DNA of 64,000 nt from Candidatus Leptofilum proximum (GTDB lineage Bacteria > Chloroflexota > Anaerolineae > Promineifilales > Promineifilaceae), in NCBI GenBank assembly GCA_016710325.1, contig JADJXK010000002.1, forward strand, positions 4,216,001 through 4,280,000. Direction: 5' to 3'. Positions 7,056 through 15,706 of the stretch are shown here, one piece after another. Under the pieces are notes generated by a model. It had not been told where the DNA came from, did not search any database, and saw only the letters and a list, made by a program, of their open reading frames with translations. The position numbers were made by a program, and so were the translations under genes. Within the stretch, counting starts at the first letter, position 1. Each line of letters starts with the position of its first letter.

Positions 7056-9020
7056 ATGAAAGCGTATCGGTTGATTTTTGTCATTGGGTTGTTTGGGTTT
7101 GTTGTTTTATGGGTCGGTGGCTGGGGCGGAACGGCCGTACAAGCCGGTACCATCTCCTCCCCTGTACTGAAGTGGCAGCACGGCGGCTGCTACAGCTCCT
7201 GGTGTGAAACCGGCTGGTACTCCTCGCCTGCCGTGGCCGATCTGGACAACGACGGCAAGCCGGAAGTGATCGCCTCGCCCTACACGCTGTTTGTGCTGAA
7301 TGGCGAAAACGGCAGCGTGCAGTGGAGCGTCGATCCGCCCGGCGGCCGTACCTGGCCCGGCGTGGTGGTGGCCGACATCGACAACAACAACGACCTGGAG
7401 ATTGCCATCGCCCAGAGCGGCGGCTCCCTCACCGTGTACGATCACATGGGCAGCCAGGCCTGGACGCACACGCCGGAAAGTGGCGAACTGCGCGGCCTCT
7501 CCGTCTACGATCTGGACGCCGACGGCACCGATGAACTGGTGGTCACATCCACCGGCGACGAGGTGAACACCTACGTCTACGAGCACACCGGCACGCTGCG
7601 CAGCGGTTGGCCGCAGCTCAACAACGACAGCGGCTACGGCTGGGGCGTCTACAACGACAATGCCGCCCTGGGCGACCTGGACAACGACGGCCAGGGAGAA
7701 CTGGTTGTGCCATCCGACGTGCACTACATCAATGCCTACGAGGCGAACGGGGCGCAAATTGCGGCCAACGCCATCTACGGCGGCAAGGGGTGGGGCAAGG
7801 TGGGCATCTGGGAAAGCCTGGTCCCGGAACTGCGCGGCTGGGGCGCTTGCGACGGCACGCGCACGGAAAGCTACCGCACCAACTTCGCCGATGGCCCGGC
7901 GGTCATTGCCGATGTGAACGGGGACGGCATCGTAGAAGTGGTGGTGACGGGCAACGTCTATGACTGCAACGCGGGCTATCCGCCCAGCCGCTACATCGGC
8001 GTCTACATTTTTAATGCGGATCGCAGCCGCTTCAACGAGGACGGCTACAACTGGGAAACGGTGCCGATCAACACCGGCGCACCGCTGAGCGAGGATTACA
8101 ACGTCATCGAAAGCGCCATGCCCAACCCGGGGGTGGCCGATCTGGATGGTGATGGGGAGAAGGAGATTTTGTTTGCGTCGTACGACGGCCGTCTCCACGC
8201 GTTCTGGCTGGACAAAACGGAACATCACAACTGGCCCTACAACGTCAGCAATACCGGACCCGGCATCCGCTTCGCCTCCGAACCGGTGGTGGTTGATCTG
8301 GACAATGACGGCCTGGCCGAGGTGATTTTTGCCTCGTGGCCGCAAAAAGGGAGCAACTACGTGGGCAGGCTGCACGTGCTGAACTACCAGGGCACGATGC
8401 TGTACGAGATCAATCTGCCTGCGCCGTTTGGCGGCACCAACTGGAACGGCGCAATGGCCGCACCCACCCTGGCCAACATCGACGCCGATGCCGACCTGGA
8501 ACTGGTGCTGAACACAGCCCACTCCGGCGTGGTGGCCTACGATTTGCCGGGCACGGCCAATGCCCGCGTATTGTGGGGCACCGGGCGGGGCAATTACCAG
8601 CGCACCGGCTCGTTTTTGCTGGGGTCGCTGGATGGCTCCTCGTTGGGCGTTAACAACAGTCTGCCCGGCGCGGGGGATACGGTCACGGTCAAAATCACGC
8701 TCAAAAATCCAGGGCCGACGTTAAACAGCGTCTCGCTGACCAGCGCGATTCCGGGCCAGGTGAGCTATGCGGGTGGCCTGTCGGCCAGCGGCGGCACGCC
8801 GACGTACGGGGCGGGGCAGGTGAGCTGGTCTGGCGCGGTGCTCGCCGGGGTGCCGTTGACAATTCAGTACAACGTGGCAATCAATGCCGGGGTACTGACG
8901 CCGACGCCGATTGGGTTTACGGCCGTTGTCGACGACGGTGAAGGCAATCAAGAAACGCTCACGCTGATGGTCATCGCCAACGGGCTGCCCACCTACCTGC
9001 CTTTCGTGGTGCGGCCTTGA
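7056..9020 (+). CDS. Exported FG-GAP/VCBS beta-propeller protein with DUF11-like C-terminus
   Basis: 654 residues from ATG 7056 (GTGAGGA upstream); the TTG at 7038 is less likely. A signal peptide ends near AVQA. At least six propeller blades carry the calcium-binding pattern DxDxDGxxE/D: DLDNDGKPE, DIDNNNDLE, DLDADGTDE, DLDNDGQGE, DVNGDGIVE, DLDGDGEKE, DLDNDGLAE. A CARDB/DUF11-like domain follows (SLPGAGDTVTVKITLKN), and the chain ends in PTYLPFVVRP. Such proteins are surface or secreted binding proteins. It is the third exported gene in a row and ends five bases before the convergent PAP2 gene. Confidence 0.88.
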   Translation: MKAYRLIFVIGLFGFVVLWVGGWGGTAVQAGTISSPVLKWQHGGCYSSWCETGWYSSPAVADLDNDGKPEVIASPYTLFVLNGENGSVQWSVDPPGGRTWPGVVVADIDNNNDLEIAIAQSGGSLTVYDHMGSQAWTHTPESGELRGLSVYDLDADGTDELVVTSTGDEVNTYVYEHTGTLRSGWPQLNNDSGYGWGVYNDNAALGDLDNDGQGELVVPSDVHYINAYEANGAQIAANAIYGGKGWGKVGIWESLVPELRGWGACDGTRTESYRTNFADGPAVIADVNGDGIVEVVVTGNVYDCNAGYPPSRYIGVYIFNADRSRFNEDGYNWETVPINTGAPLSEDYNVIESAMPNPGVADLDGDGEKEILFASYDGRLHAFWLDKTEHHNWPYNVSNTGPGIRFASEPVVVDLDNDGLAEVIFASWPQKGSNYVGRLHVLNYQGTMLYEINLPAPFGGTNWNGAMAAPTLANIDADADLELVLNTAHSGVVAYDLPGTANARVLWGTGRGNYQRTGSFLLGSLDGSSLGVNNSLPGAGDTVTVKITLKNPGPTLNSVSLTSAIPGQVSYAGGLSASGGTPTYGAGQVSWSGAVLAGVPLTIQYNVAINAGVLTPTPIGFTAVVDDGEGNQETLTLMVIANGLPTYLPFVVRP

Positions 9021-9025
9021 GGGGG

Positions 9026-10015
9026 TTACAGCGTCATTTCAATGCCGGGGTCCGGTTTGGCCTGGGCGATTTTGACTTTGACAAACAGCCAGGGCGCGTA
9101 ATACGTCACCCACAGGGTGAGCAGTGTGTAGCGCAGAAAGCGCAGCGGCAGCGCCAGCCACAGCGGATCGTCGGGGAAGAGCTGCCCCAGGCCAGCCCAA
9201 ATGGCGCCCGCTACGAGGATGCCCAGCAGGTAGCGCAGAGCTCGCTGCCAGATGGGACCATCGACCAAAAAGCGAATGCGGCTGCGCTCCAGCACCAGGC
9301 CAACGCCCGCGCCAAATAAGGTGGCAACGGCCGTTACCATGCCCTCAATACTGTCCAGCTCCGCCACCGGGATATAGCTGGCCCACGGCACGCTGGTGTC
9401 TGGTTCGCCAATGATGAGCAGGATGATGAGGTAAACGGCCGTTAATGCCACGGGAACCGCGACGGCCGTCAACAGCCGCTGCCCCATAATGCGCTTCTCG
9501 AACCGGGCCATGTAGCGCCGCTGCCAGATCAGGTACCCTATCAGCACCAGGCTGCCCAGCAGCAGCCCCGCTACCACATCCTGCACAAAGTGAGAGCCCA
9601 GGTAAATGCGGCTGATTGGCATCAAGATCACCATCAGAATGGCCAGGAACCACACCCAGCGCCGCCGCACCCAGGTGGCAATGAAGAGGTAGATAGTGAC
9701 GGTAAACTGCGAATGACCGCTGGGAATGCCGTAGCCATAGTCGGTAAATCGCTCTAAGGTGGGGTCCAGCCAAAACGGCCGTGGCTCCCGAAAAGCGTGT
9801 TTGAGCATATTGTTAAATACATTGCCCAACAAAAAAATATAGGCCAGTGCCCGTCCTGCCTCTTTGTGTATGCTCCAGTAAATTAGGGGCAGCATCGCCA
9901 GGTAAAATTCCTCAAGCCCAAGTGTGCTGATAAATTTGAAAAACGATTCCAACTGCGGCAAAGTTGACTGCAGCCAGTGGATAGCATCCAGACCAAACTG
10001 ATAAAGAGGATCCAT
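9026..10015 (-). CDS. PAP2-family membrane phosphatase
   Basis: Integral membrane phosphatase of 329 residues. The three PAP2 motifs are complete: KHAFREPRP at 72-80 (K-x6-RP), PSGH at 98-101, and SRIYLGSHFVQD at 135-146. About eight or nine membrane segments are visible; those after residue 170 extend beyond the usual five- or six-helix core. The family removes phosphate from phosphatidic acid, undecaprenyl pyrophosphate or sphingoid phosphates; the substrate cannot be told. The gene stands alone, convergent with the propeller gene. Confidence 0.92.
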   Translation of the reverse strand: MDPLYQFGLDAIHWLQSTLPQLESFFKFISTLGLEEFYLAMLPLIYWSIHKEAGRALAYIFLLGNVFNNMLKHAFREPRPFWLDPTLERFTDYGYGIPSGHSQFTVTIYLFIATWVRRRWVWFLAILMVILMPISRIYLGSHFVQDVVAGLLLGSLVLIGYLIWQRRYMARFEKRIMGQRLLTAVAVPVALTAVYLIILLIIGEPDTSVPWASYIPVAELDSIEGMVTAVATLFGAGVGLVLERSRIRFLVDGPIWQRALRYLLGILVAGAIWAGLGQLFPDDPLWLALPLRFLRYTLLTLWVTYYAPWLFVKVKIAQAKPDPGIEMTL

Positions 10016-10579
10016 TTATCGACTCCACATGGGCAAGACTGCGCCATAGCCCTGCTTTTTATCAGCAGGGAAGGGGTTTGGGCAAGGGTTGCGTGCCAGA
10101 GCACACCAATATAGATGAGAGATTAAGAAACACACACATTTCTAGACGCAGGAATCACTCATTTGTTACTATCATAGATTAGAAATAAAAGCACCATCTA
10201 GTGTTTTGCTCCATAAATCCCTAACAGGTTATTGTGGCACAGGAGCAAAACGCTTAAGCAGTTGCCTTAACATAAATCCCTGTGAACAACTCATGGGCAG
10301 CTGCACTAGCCTGTTGGGCAACAGGTTTTGCGTAAATGTTGGTCTTATTCCCATCTTCCCGCAACCATTGTAACCCTGTCCCAACCAATCCGACAAGCTG
10401 TTTTTGTGTAAAACTGGTGCCGCCTTTACAATCTACTGCCACAATTTACGATGAAGGAAATCACTCAGGCCCAGGCAGTTAAGCGCTATTGGTTGGTGGT
10501 TTGCCTGATACAAAAATGCTACTTTGCGCAGTAGCTCAGCCCATGAGCCAGACTGCGTCACCACAATCTGGAGGAAAAC
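10016..10579. other. Gap between PAP2 and the two-component operon
   Basis: 564 bases, more A+T-rich than its surroundings. A 62-codon minus-strand frame (10254-10442) has no clear ribosome site and resembles nothing I recognise; it could be a gene remnant. No repeat array or strong promoter stands out except the Shine-Dalgarno TGGAGG just before the regulator at 10580. Confidence 0.4.
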
Positions 10580-11257
10580 ATGACCGTTCGTATTCTCGTG
10601 ATTGAAGATGAGGAACGTATTCGACATTTTTTACAGCGCGGCTTGAGCTTTGAAGGCTACCGAGTGGATACGGCCGCAGATGGCCAAACCGGGTTGGAAC
10701 TGGCTCGTGAAAATCCGCCGGACCTGGTTCTCTTGGACCTGATGCTGCCCGGCATGGATGGCATTGAAGTGTGTCGCCGCCTGCGCGCCGTGAGCGATTT
10801 GCCCATTTTGATGCTAACCGCCAAGGAAACCATCGAAGACCGCGTGACTGGCCTGGATGCCGGGGCAGACGACTACCTGGTGAAGCCTTTTGCCTTTGAT
10901 GAGCTGATGGCCCGCGTGCGCGCCCTGCTGCGCCGTTCGCAGCCGACGCAGCCGCAGGTATACCGCTTTGCTGACCTGGAGTTAGATACGGGTACGCGGC
11001 AGGGGCGTCGCGACGGCCGTATCTTCGATCTTACTGCCAAAGAGTACGAACTGCTAGAGATGTTCATGCGCCATCCGCGCCAGGTACTTACCCGCGACCT
11101 CATTTTTGATCGCGTCTGGAATTACGACTTTGGCGGCGAAAGCAACATCATTGAAGTGTACGTGCGCTACCTGCGCCAGAAAACCGAAGAAGGTGGCTTA
11201 CCCCGCCTGATTCATACCGTGCGTGGCATCGGCTACGTGCTGCGCGAAGAGTCATAA
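10580..11257 (+). CDS. OmpR-family response regulator
   Basis: 225 residues: receiver domain (1-120) and winged-helix DNA-binding domain (about 130-225). The phospho-acceptor is Asp53 (LLDLMLPG), with acidic residues near E9-D10, the conserved Thr in LMLTAKE, and Lys in DDYLVKPF. The winged helix shows LTAKEYELLEMF and the C-terminal hairpin HTVRGIGYVL. Its closest look is MprA/MtrA-type regulators. TGGAGGAAAAC precedes the ATG. The kinase gene starts about four bases after its stop, so the two form an operon. Confidence 0.96.
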   Translation: MTVRILVIEDEERIRHFLQRGLSFEGYRVDTAADGQTGLELARENPPDLVLLDLMLPGMDGIEVCRRLRAVSDLPILMLTAKETIEDRVTGLDAGADDYLVKPFAFDELMARVRALLRRSQPTQPQVYRFADLELDTGTRQGRRDGRIFDLTAKEYELLEMFMRHPRQVLTRDLIFDRVWNYDFGGESNIIEVYVRYLRQKTEEGGLPRLIHTVRGIGYVLREES

Positions 11258-11261
11258 AAAG

Positions 11262-12731
11262 TTGTCCATCCAAAACCGCCTGCTCCTTGTCTATACTTCC
11301 ATTTTTATGGTGGCTTTTGTTTTGTTTGCCGCCATTGTGTACCTGCTGCCACGCAATCGCATCAACCAGGAAGTAGACATGGATCTGCGGGCCCTGGCCG
11401 CTGAGTTACAGTCCGCCAATTTGGAACCTGTGGGCGGCCGTACCATCCGCATTGGTATTGATGAAGATCTGGATAATCTGGAAACGGCCGCTTCCTTCTT
11501 CATGGTGCTAGACGTCGATGGTGAGATCACTTTGCAGTCGCAAAACCTGATCTCCCTGGAGCCCGCCTTGCTGGACGAAACGGCCCTGCACGACCGGGAA
11601 ACGCTCAACTACGTCATTCGTGAAGAGAGCACAATTCGAGTATTAACCGTGCCCCTGCACGATGGGGATGAACTGATAGGTTATCTGCAGGTTGGGCGCC
11701 TGGTGGACAATATCGAAAGCTTCAACCGCTTTTTGGTGATTGCCCTTTTTGTCGGTTTTGCTGGGGCTTCTGCCTCCCTCTTTTTGGCCGTGCTCCTTAC
11801 CCCCAGTTCGTTTAAACCACTGGAAGATATGGCTGCTGTGGCCCGGCAGATCACCAACGCCGATGACCTGAGCCGGCGTGTGCCCAACACCGAGCGCACC
11901 GATGAAATTGGCGTGCTGGCCCGCTCCTTCAACCAGCTGCTAGAACGTCTGGAGCGTCTCTTCCAGACCCAGCAGCGGCTGCTGGCCGACGTATCCCATG
12001 AGCTGCGCACCCCGCTCACTGCTATTCGCGGCAACGTTGACCTCATGCGCCGTATGGGCGATGCCGATCCTGAATCGTTGGAAATCATCCAGGAAGAGAT
12101 TGAGCGCATGACCCGCCTGGTAGGTGATCTGCTGCTGCTGGCCCGGGCCGACGCGGGCGGCCTGCCCCTGGAGAAGCAGAAGGTGGAGCTGGATAACCTG
12201 CTGTTTGAGGTTTACCGCCAGGTGCGCCTGCTAGAAAAAACGGTTGAGGTCAAAGTCAGCGAGGTGGACCAGGTGTGCATCATGGGCGATGTGGACCGTC
12301 TGAAGCAGCTGCTGCTGAACCTGATTGGCAACGCCATCAAGTACACCCCGGACGGCGGCACGGTTGATGTGAGTTTGTCGAAGAAAAATGGCTGGGCTTA
12401 TCTGAGCATCACCGATACCGGGATGGGCATTCCAGCTGAGGATCTGCCCTACATTTTTGATCGGTTTTATCGGGTCGATAAAGCACGGGCGCGGGGCCAC
12501 TCTGGGCAGGGTGGCGCTGGGCTGGGGTTGGCCATTGCCAAGTGGATTGTCCAGGCACATGGCGGCAATATCGACGTGGTGAGTAAAGTAGGCGAAGGCA
12601 CGACGTTTACCATTGTTCTGCCGGTTGTGGTGGAGCCCACAACGATGCCTATTGACGGCTCGTCGGAAGACCTTTCCAAAACGCGGCCTGGGCTGCGGGT
12701 ACTTGGCTCTACTTTTCGGCGATCGTCATAA
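11262..12731 (+). CDS. HAMP-domain sensor histidine kinase
   Basis: Partner kinase of the preceding regulator, 489 residues if it starts at TTG 11262; no ATG lies near the expected start. Two membrane segments (about 5-30 and 155-185) bracket an extracytoplasmic sensor domain. A HAMP linker follows, then the dimerisation domain with His246 in SHELRTPL, the N box NLIGNAIKYT, G1 DTGMGI, F box FDRFYRVD and G2 GAGLGLAI. The pair resembles BaeSR/MprAB-type envelope sensors; the signal is unknown. Confidence 0.94.
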   Translation: MSIQNRLLLVYTSIFMVAFVLFAAIVYLLPRNRINQEVDMDLRALAAELQSANLEPVGGRTIRIGIDEDLDNLETAASFFMVLDVDGEITLQSQNLISLEPALLDETALHDRETLNYVIREESTIRVLTVPLHDGDELIGYLQVGRLVDNIESFNRFLVIALFVGFAGASASLFLAVLLTPSSFKPLEDMAAVARQITNADDLSRRVPNTERTDEIGVLARSFNQLLERLERLFQTQQRLLADVSHELRTPLTAIRGNVDLMRRMGDADPESLEIIQEEIERMTRLVGDLLLLARADAGGLPLEKQKVELDNLLFEVYRQVRLLEKTVEVKVSEVDQVCIMGDVDRLKQLLLNLIGNAIKYTPDGGTVDVSLSKKNGWAYLSITDTGMGIPAEDLPYIFDRFYRVDKARARGHSGQGGAGLGLAIAKWIVQAHGGNIDVVSKVGEGTTFTIVLPVVVEPTTMPIDGSSEDLSKTRPGLRVLGSTFRRSS

Positions 12732-12735
12732 AAAA

Positions 12736-12761
12736 ACGGCCGTCTTAGGCAAGACGGCCGT
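12736..12761 (-). terminator. Rho-independent terminator built from two ACGGCCGT copies
   Basis: Arms 12736-12746 and 12751-12761 (ACGGCCGTCTT and its inverse) pair around the loop AGGC. Read on the minus strand the stem is followed by six T, a proper terminator for the PspC gene. On the plus strand it follows the kinase stop and may also end that transcript. Confidence 0.85.
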
Positions 12762-12795
12762 CTAATTACAGCTTACAAACGAACCTGGTTTATAC

Positions 12796-13221
12796 CTACG
12801 CCTCCCGGCGTGTCAGCATGTAAACCCCGGCCCCAATAATCACAATTGGCCAGAAAATGGCGCCGTTCAGCCAGTGAAACCAGCCCAACTGTGAGAGCAA
12901 AAAATACACGCCAAACAGAATGAGTAAGGTGCCGACGGTGCCTGGGCGGCTCAACCGGTTCATTTTGTCAGAAACCGTCTGGCTTAAATCTTCAAAATTG
13001 TCTTGCAAGACGGCGCTGCCTGGCTGCCCGGCGGCCTCTACTCGGGGCATAATGACCCACAAAACCAGGTAGATGGGAATGCCAATCCCGCTGGCAAAAA
13101 ACAACAGGACAAACAAAAGTCGTACCCAGACCGGGTCCAGGTTTAGATATTCGGCCAGACCACCGCATACACCGGCTATCATTTTGTCTGTTTCGCTGCG
13201 AGTTAATCTGCTTTCAGACAT
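12796..13221 (-). CDS. PspC-domain membrane protein
   Basis: 141 residues. The N-terminal PspC domain contains MIAGVCGGLAEYLNLDP and a membrane segment (LLFVLLFFASGIGIPIYLVL). The C-terminal part has two more membrane segments (LILFGVYFLLSQLG, FWPIVIIGAGVYML) like the LiaF/DUF5668 region. PspC proteins act in envelope-stress responses; here no PspA or PspF is nearby. It is convergent with the two-component genes, whose kinase could serve the same stress, but this is inference. Confidence 0.92.
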   Translation of the reverse strand: MSESRLTRSETDKMIAGVCGGLAEYLNLDPVWVRLLFVLLFFASGIGIPIYLVLWVIMPRVEAAGQPGSAVLQDNFEDLSQTVSDKMNRLSRPGTVGTLLILFGVYFLLSQLGWFHWLNGAIFWPIVIIGAGVYMLTRREA

Positions 13222-13609
13222 GTTGCCTCCGTACAGGCGCTGCTTAGATTTTGCGAGTGCAGCGCTGTGATTGTTGAACTAACCGCCTATACGTCATGCT
13301 TTTGTGAAAGTTTCGGGCCGGTTATTGCCAAAGATTTGCCCCAATCGTTGTCCTGTTTGCTGACGATTCGCCTGTTTGTGACTGCCTTTGATCCACTGCT
13401 GGCTGTTCTTTGCGGTGGGGCAGCCGCGTTCTGGCCGCAAATTATCGCTTGAGCAACAGATGAGAGCTGGCTAAACGACAGCTAAATGCCAGACTAACGT
13501 CACTCCTTTGGCCCTACCCATATCTGACGGTACGGTTGCTTTTTGCTATACTGTGCCGTTGGTAAAATGGCTCAGGCTTCTCATAAAAAATTTAGGAAAG
13601 GCCTGAAGA
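13222..13609. promoter_or_regulatory. Divergent promoter region with a promoter for the NUDIX gene
   Basis: 388 bases between divergent genes. CTGACG (13524-13529), 17 bases, then TATACT (13547-13552) is a plausible promoter about 58 bases before the NUDIX start. A 61-codon plus-strand frame (13267-13452) has no support as a gene. Confidence 0.5.
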
Positions 13610-14158
13610 GTGGACAATTTTGGCGTGTGCTGCCAATATTGCCCAGAAACAGGATTGGGTTTGGCTCAAGAGGTTGCCACAGCGGAAAATAGATGGAAAG
13701 CCTGGGCGACGCAGCTGGCACGGAGTCCGTTAAGCCGCCTGGCGATGCAGGTGGGAATCTGGCTCACCGTGCCCCGGCAGCGCATCGGTGTTGGTCTGGT
13801 GGCCCTCAATGAGGCCAACGAGGTGTTTATGCTGCGGCATGTGTTTCATCCATATTATCAATGGGGGCTGCCCGGCGGCTGGTTGAAAAAAAATGAAGCG
13901 CCAGATGTGGGCGTGCTGCGGGAATTGCGAGAGGAGACGGGGTTAACGGCCGTACTTGGCCCAGCCGTCTCCGTACATCACGATGCCGCAACTGCCTACG
14001 TGGGCATTGCCTACGTGGCTCAGCTAAATCAAGGCCATTTGCAGCTGAGCCATGAAATCATCGAAGCACAGTGGTTTCCCTGCCATGCTTTGCCTGGGCC
14101 AATTACCGATCATACCCAGCTGGCTATCCAGGCAGCGGTAGCGGCCGTCCGCAAATAA
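13610..14158 (+). CDS. NUDIX hydrolase
   Basis: 182 residues from GTG 13610, preceded by AGGAAAGG. The Nudix box is complete: GGWLKKNE, seven residues, then RELREETGL, matching G-x5-E-x7-REUxEExGU. The box binds the metal needed to cleave a nucleoside diphosphate linked to another group; the substrate cannot be predicted. An N-terminal extension of about 60 residues (including CCQYC) precedes the fold and is unusual. The next two genes follow in the same direction. Confidence 0.9.
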   Translation: MDNFGVCCQYCPETGLGLAQEVATAENRWKAWATQLARSPLSRLAMQVGIWLTVPRQRIGVGLVALNEANEVFMLRHVFHPYYQWGLPGGWLKKNEAPDVGVLRELREETGLTAVLGPAVSVHHDAATAYVGIAYVAQLNQGHLQLSHEIIEAQWFPCHALPGPITDHTQLAIQAAVAAVRK

Positions 14159-14212
14159 ATTACTGGAATTGTGCGGACGGCATGAATTTGGGATAGAGGA
14201 ACAATCCGTCAC

Positions 14213-15703
14213 ATGAATCGTCGATCATCACCGGGCGCTGGCCAGTGGTTTACGGTTACCATCCTGGTAGCTGCCACCATTTTTCTCCTGATTAAGCTGT
14301 TTCAATACGCCAGCCTGCGTGGTAACTATCCTACCGGCTTGACCGTGGCTGGCGTTAACGTGGGTGGACTGAACCGGGAAGAGGCCACCAATGTGCTGAC
14401 CAATCGTTACATCGAAGCGCCGGTGCTCATCTACCACGGGCAGGACCGCTTTGAGATTAGCCCCTCCGACGCCGAGTTTGAGCTGGACCTGGAGACGATG
14501 TTAAGCCGGGCCGATATTGAACGAACCCAACAAGATTTTTGGGCCGGATTCTGGGGCTTTTTGTGGGGCACGCCCGTAGAAGTTTCGCCGGTGGAGCTTT
14601 CGGCCACGCACAATCGCGAGGCGCTGCGGCGGGTGCTGGGTGACATTGCCGCCCTGATGGACCAGCCGACGCAGCCCGCCCAGCCGGTACCCGGCACCTT
14701 TAGCTTCCAGTATGGCGAAACGGGCACCGTGACCAACGTCGATGCCAGCTTTGCCGATGTCGAAGGGGCGCTCTACCGGGCTGCTAACCGAGAGGCGCGC
14801 CTGGTGGTAGAACCAAGCACGCCCGACCGTCCGCAAATTAACTTGCTGACTCGGCTGCTGGTGAACAGTCTGCAAGATTACGAACAGGTGACCAGCGGCG
14901 CGGGCAGCATGTTTGTGATGGACCTGAACGCCGGGGTGGATGAGATTGCCATCAATGCCGATCTGCCGATGTCGGGTATGGACTTGTTGAAGCTGCCCAT
15001 TGTGCTGGAAACGTACCGCCTGCTGGACCAGGAGCCAACGCTGACGCAGGCGGGCTGGATTTCCAGCACCCTTTCCGCCGATTTGAGCAACGAGGGGGCC
15101 AACCAACTGCTGCGTTTTATTGCCGGGCAGGACGACCCACGCCTGGGAGCTCAGCTGGTGACGGAAACAATGCAGCGGCTGGGGTTGGTGAACACGTTTA
15201 TTGTGCTGCCTTACGATGGCGAACCCCCCGCGGGCACCACACGGCCGTCTACCCCCGCCAACTCTGTGGAAGAGCTGCGCACGCTGCCCAACCCTTACCT
15301 GCAAACCACGGCCGAAGACATGGGTACCCTGCTCTCCATGCTGTATTACTGCGCCGAAGGTACTGGCGGGGCGCTCATGGCCGTCTTTGAAGGGGACGTG
15401 ACGCAGACGGAGTGCCAGACGATTCTGGCCTTCATGCTGCAAAATGAGATTGGCAGCTTGATTGAAGAAGGGGTGCCGCCGGAAACGGCCGTTGCCCACC
15501 GGCATGGCTGGATCAGCGATACACATGGCGACGCCGGCATTGTTTTCTCACCCGGCGCCGATTACGTCATTGTTCTATTTTTGTATAAACCCGATTGGCT
15601 GGAGTGGGAGATCAGCTCGCCGCTGCTGGCCAACTTATCCCGCGCAACCTACAACTACTTCAACTTCGACAATCCGTACCTGACGGATGCACGGACAAAT
15701 TAA
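14213..15703 (+). CDS. VanW-like/beta-lactamase-fold exported protein, catalytic residues lost
   Basis: 496 residues. One N-terminal membrane segment (FTVTILVAATIFLLIKLF) anchors an external part. It holds a YoaR/VanW-like peptidoglycan-binding domain (GLTVAGVNVGGLNREEA) and a class A beta-lactamase-type domain. In the paralogue downstream the first active-site motif is SILK; here the aligned residues are DLLK (in SGMDLLKLP, about residues 257-265), so the nucleophilic Ser is Asp. The SxN motif is LSN here against SSN there. It is therefore probably an inactive wall-binding paralogue. Its stop is three bases before the next start, so the two are co-translated. Confidence 0.82.
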   Translation: MNRRSSPGAGQWFTVTILVAATIFLLIKLFQYASLRGNYPTGLTVAGVNVGGLNREEATNVLTNRYIEAPVLIYHGQDRFEISPSDAEFELDLETMLSRADIERTQQDFWAGFWGFLWGTPVEVSPVELSATHNREALRRVLGDIAALMDQPTQPAQPVPGTFSFQYGETGTVTNVDASFADVEGALYRAANREARLVVEPSTPDRPQINLLTRLLVNSLQDYEQVTSGAGSMFVMDLNAGVDEIAINADLPMSGMDLLKLPIVLETYRLLDQEPTLTQAGWISSTLSADLSNEGANQLLRFIAGQDDPRLGAQLVTETMQRLGLVNTFIVLPYDGEPPAGTTRPSTPANSVEELRTLPNPYLQTTAEDMGTLLSMLYYCAEGTGGALMAVFEGDVTQTECQTILAFMLQNEIGSLIEEGVPPETAVAHRHGWISDTHGDAGIVFSPGADYVIVLFLYKPDWLEWEISSPLLANLSRATYNYFNFDNPYLTDARTN

Positions 15704-15706
15704 TCC

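Noticed and set aside
3656..8522. Long minus-strand frames (3656-5095, 5487-6728, 7107-8522)
   Set aside because: They are shadows of the three exported-protein genes in high-GC DNA: low-complexity Val/Gly/His/Arg sequence, no ribosome sites, no recognisable domains.
5169..9020. LPxTG sortase signals on the exported proteins
   Set aside because: The tails have Leu-Pro but no LPxTG, no following hydrophobic helix and basic end; no sortase gene is in the window.
10254..10442. Small minus-strand frame in the PAP2 gap
   Set aside because: No ribosome site, promoter or family resemblance; kept only as a note in the gap entry.
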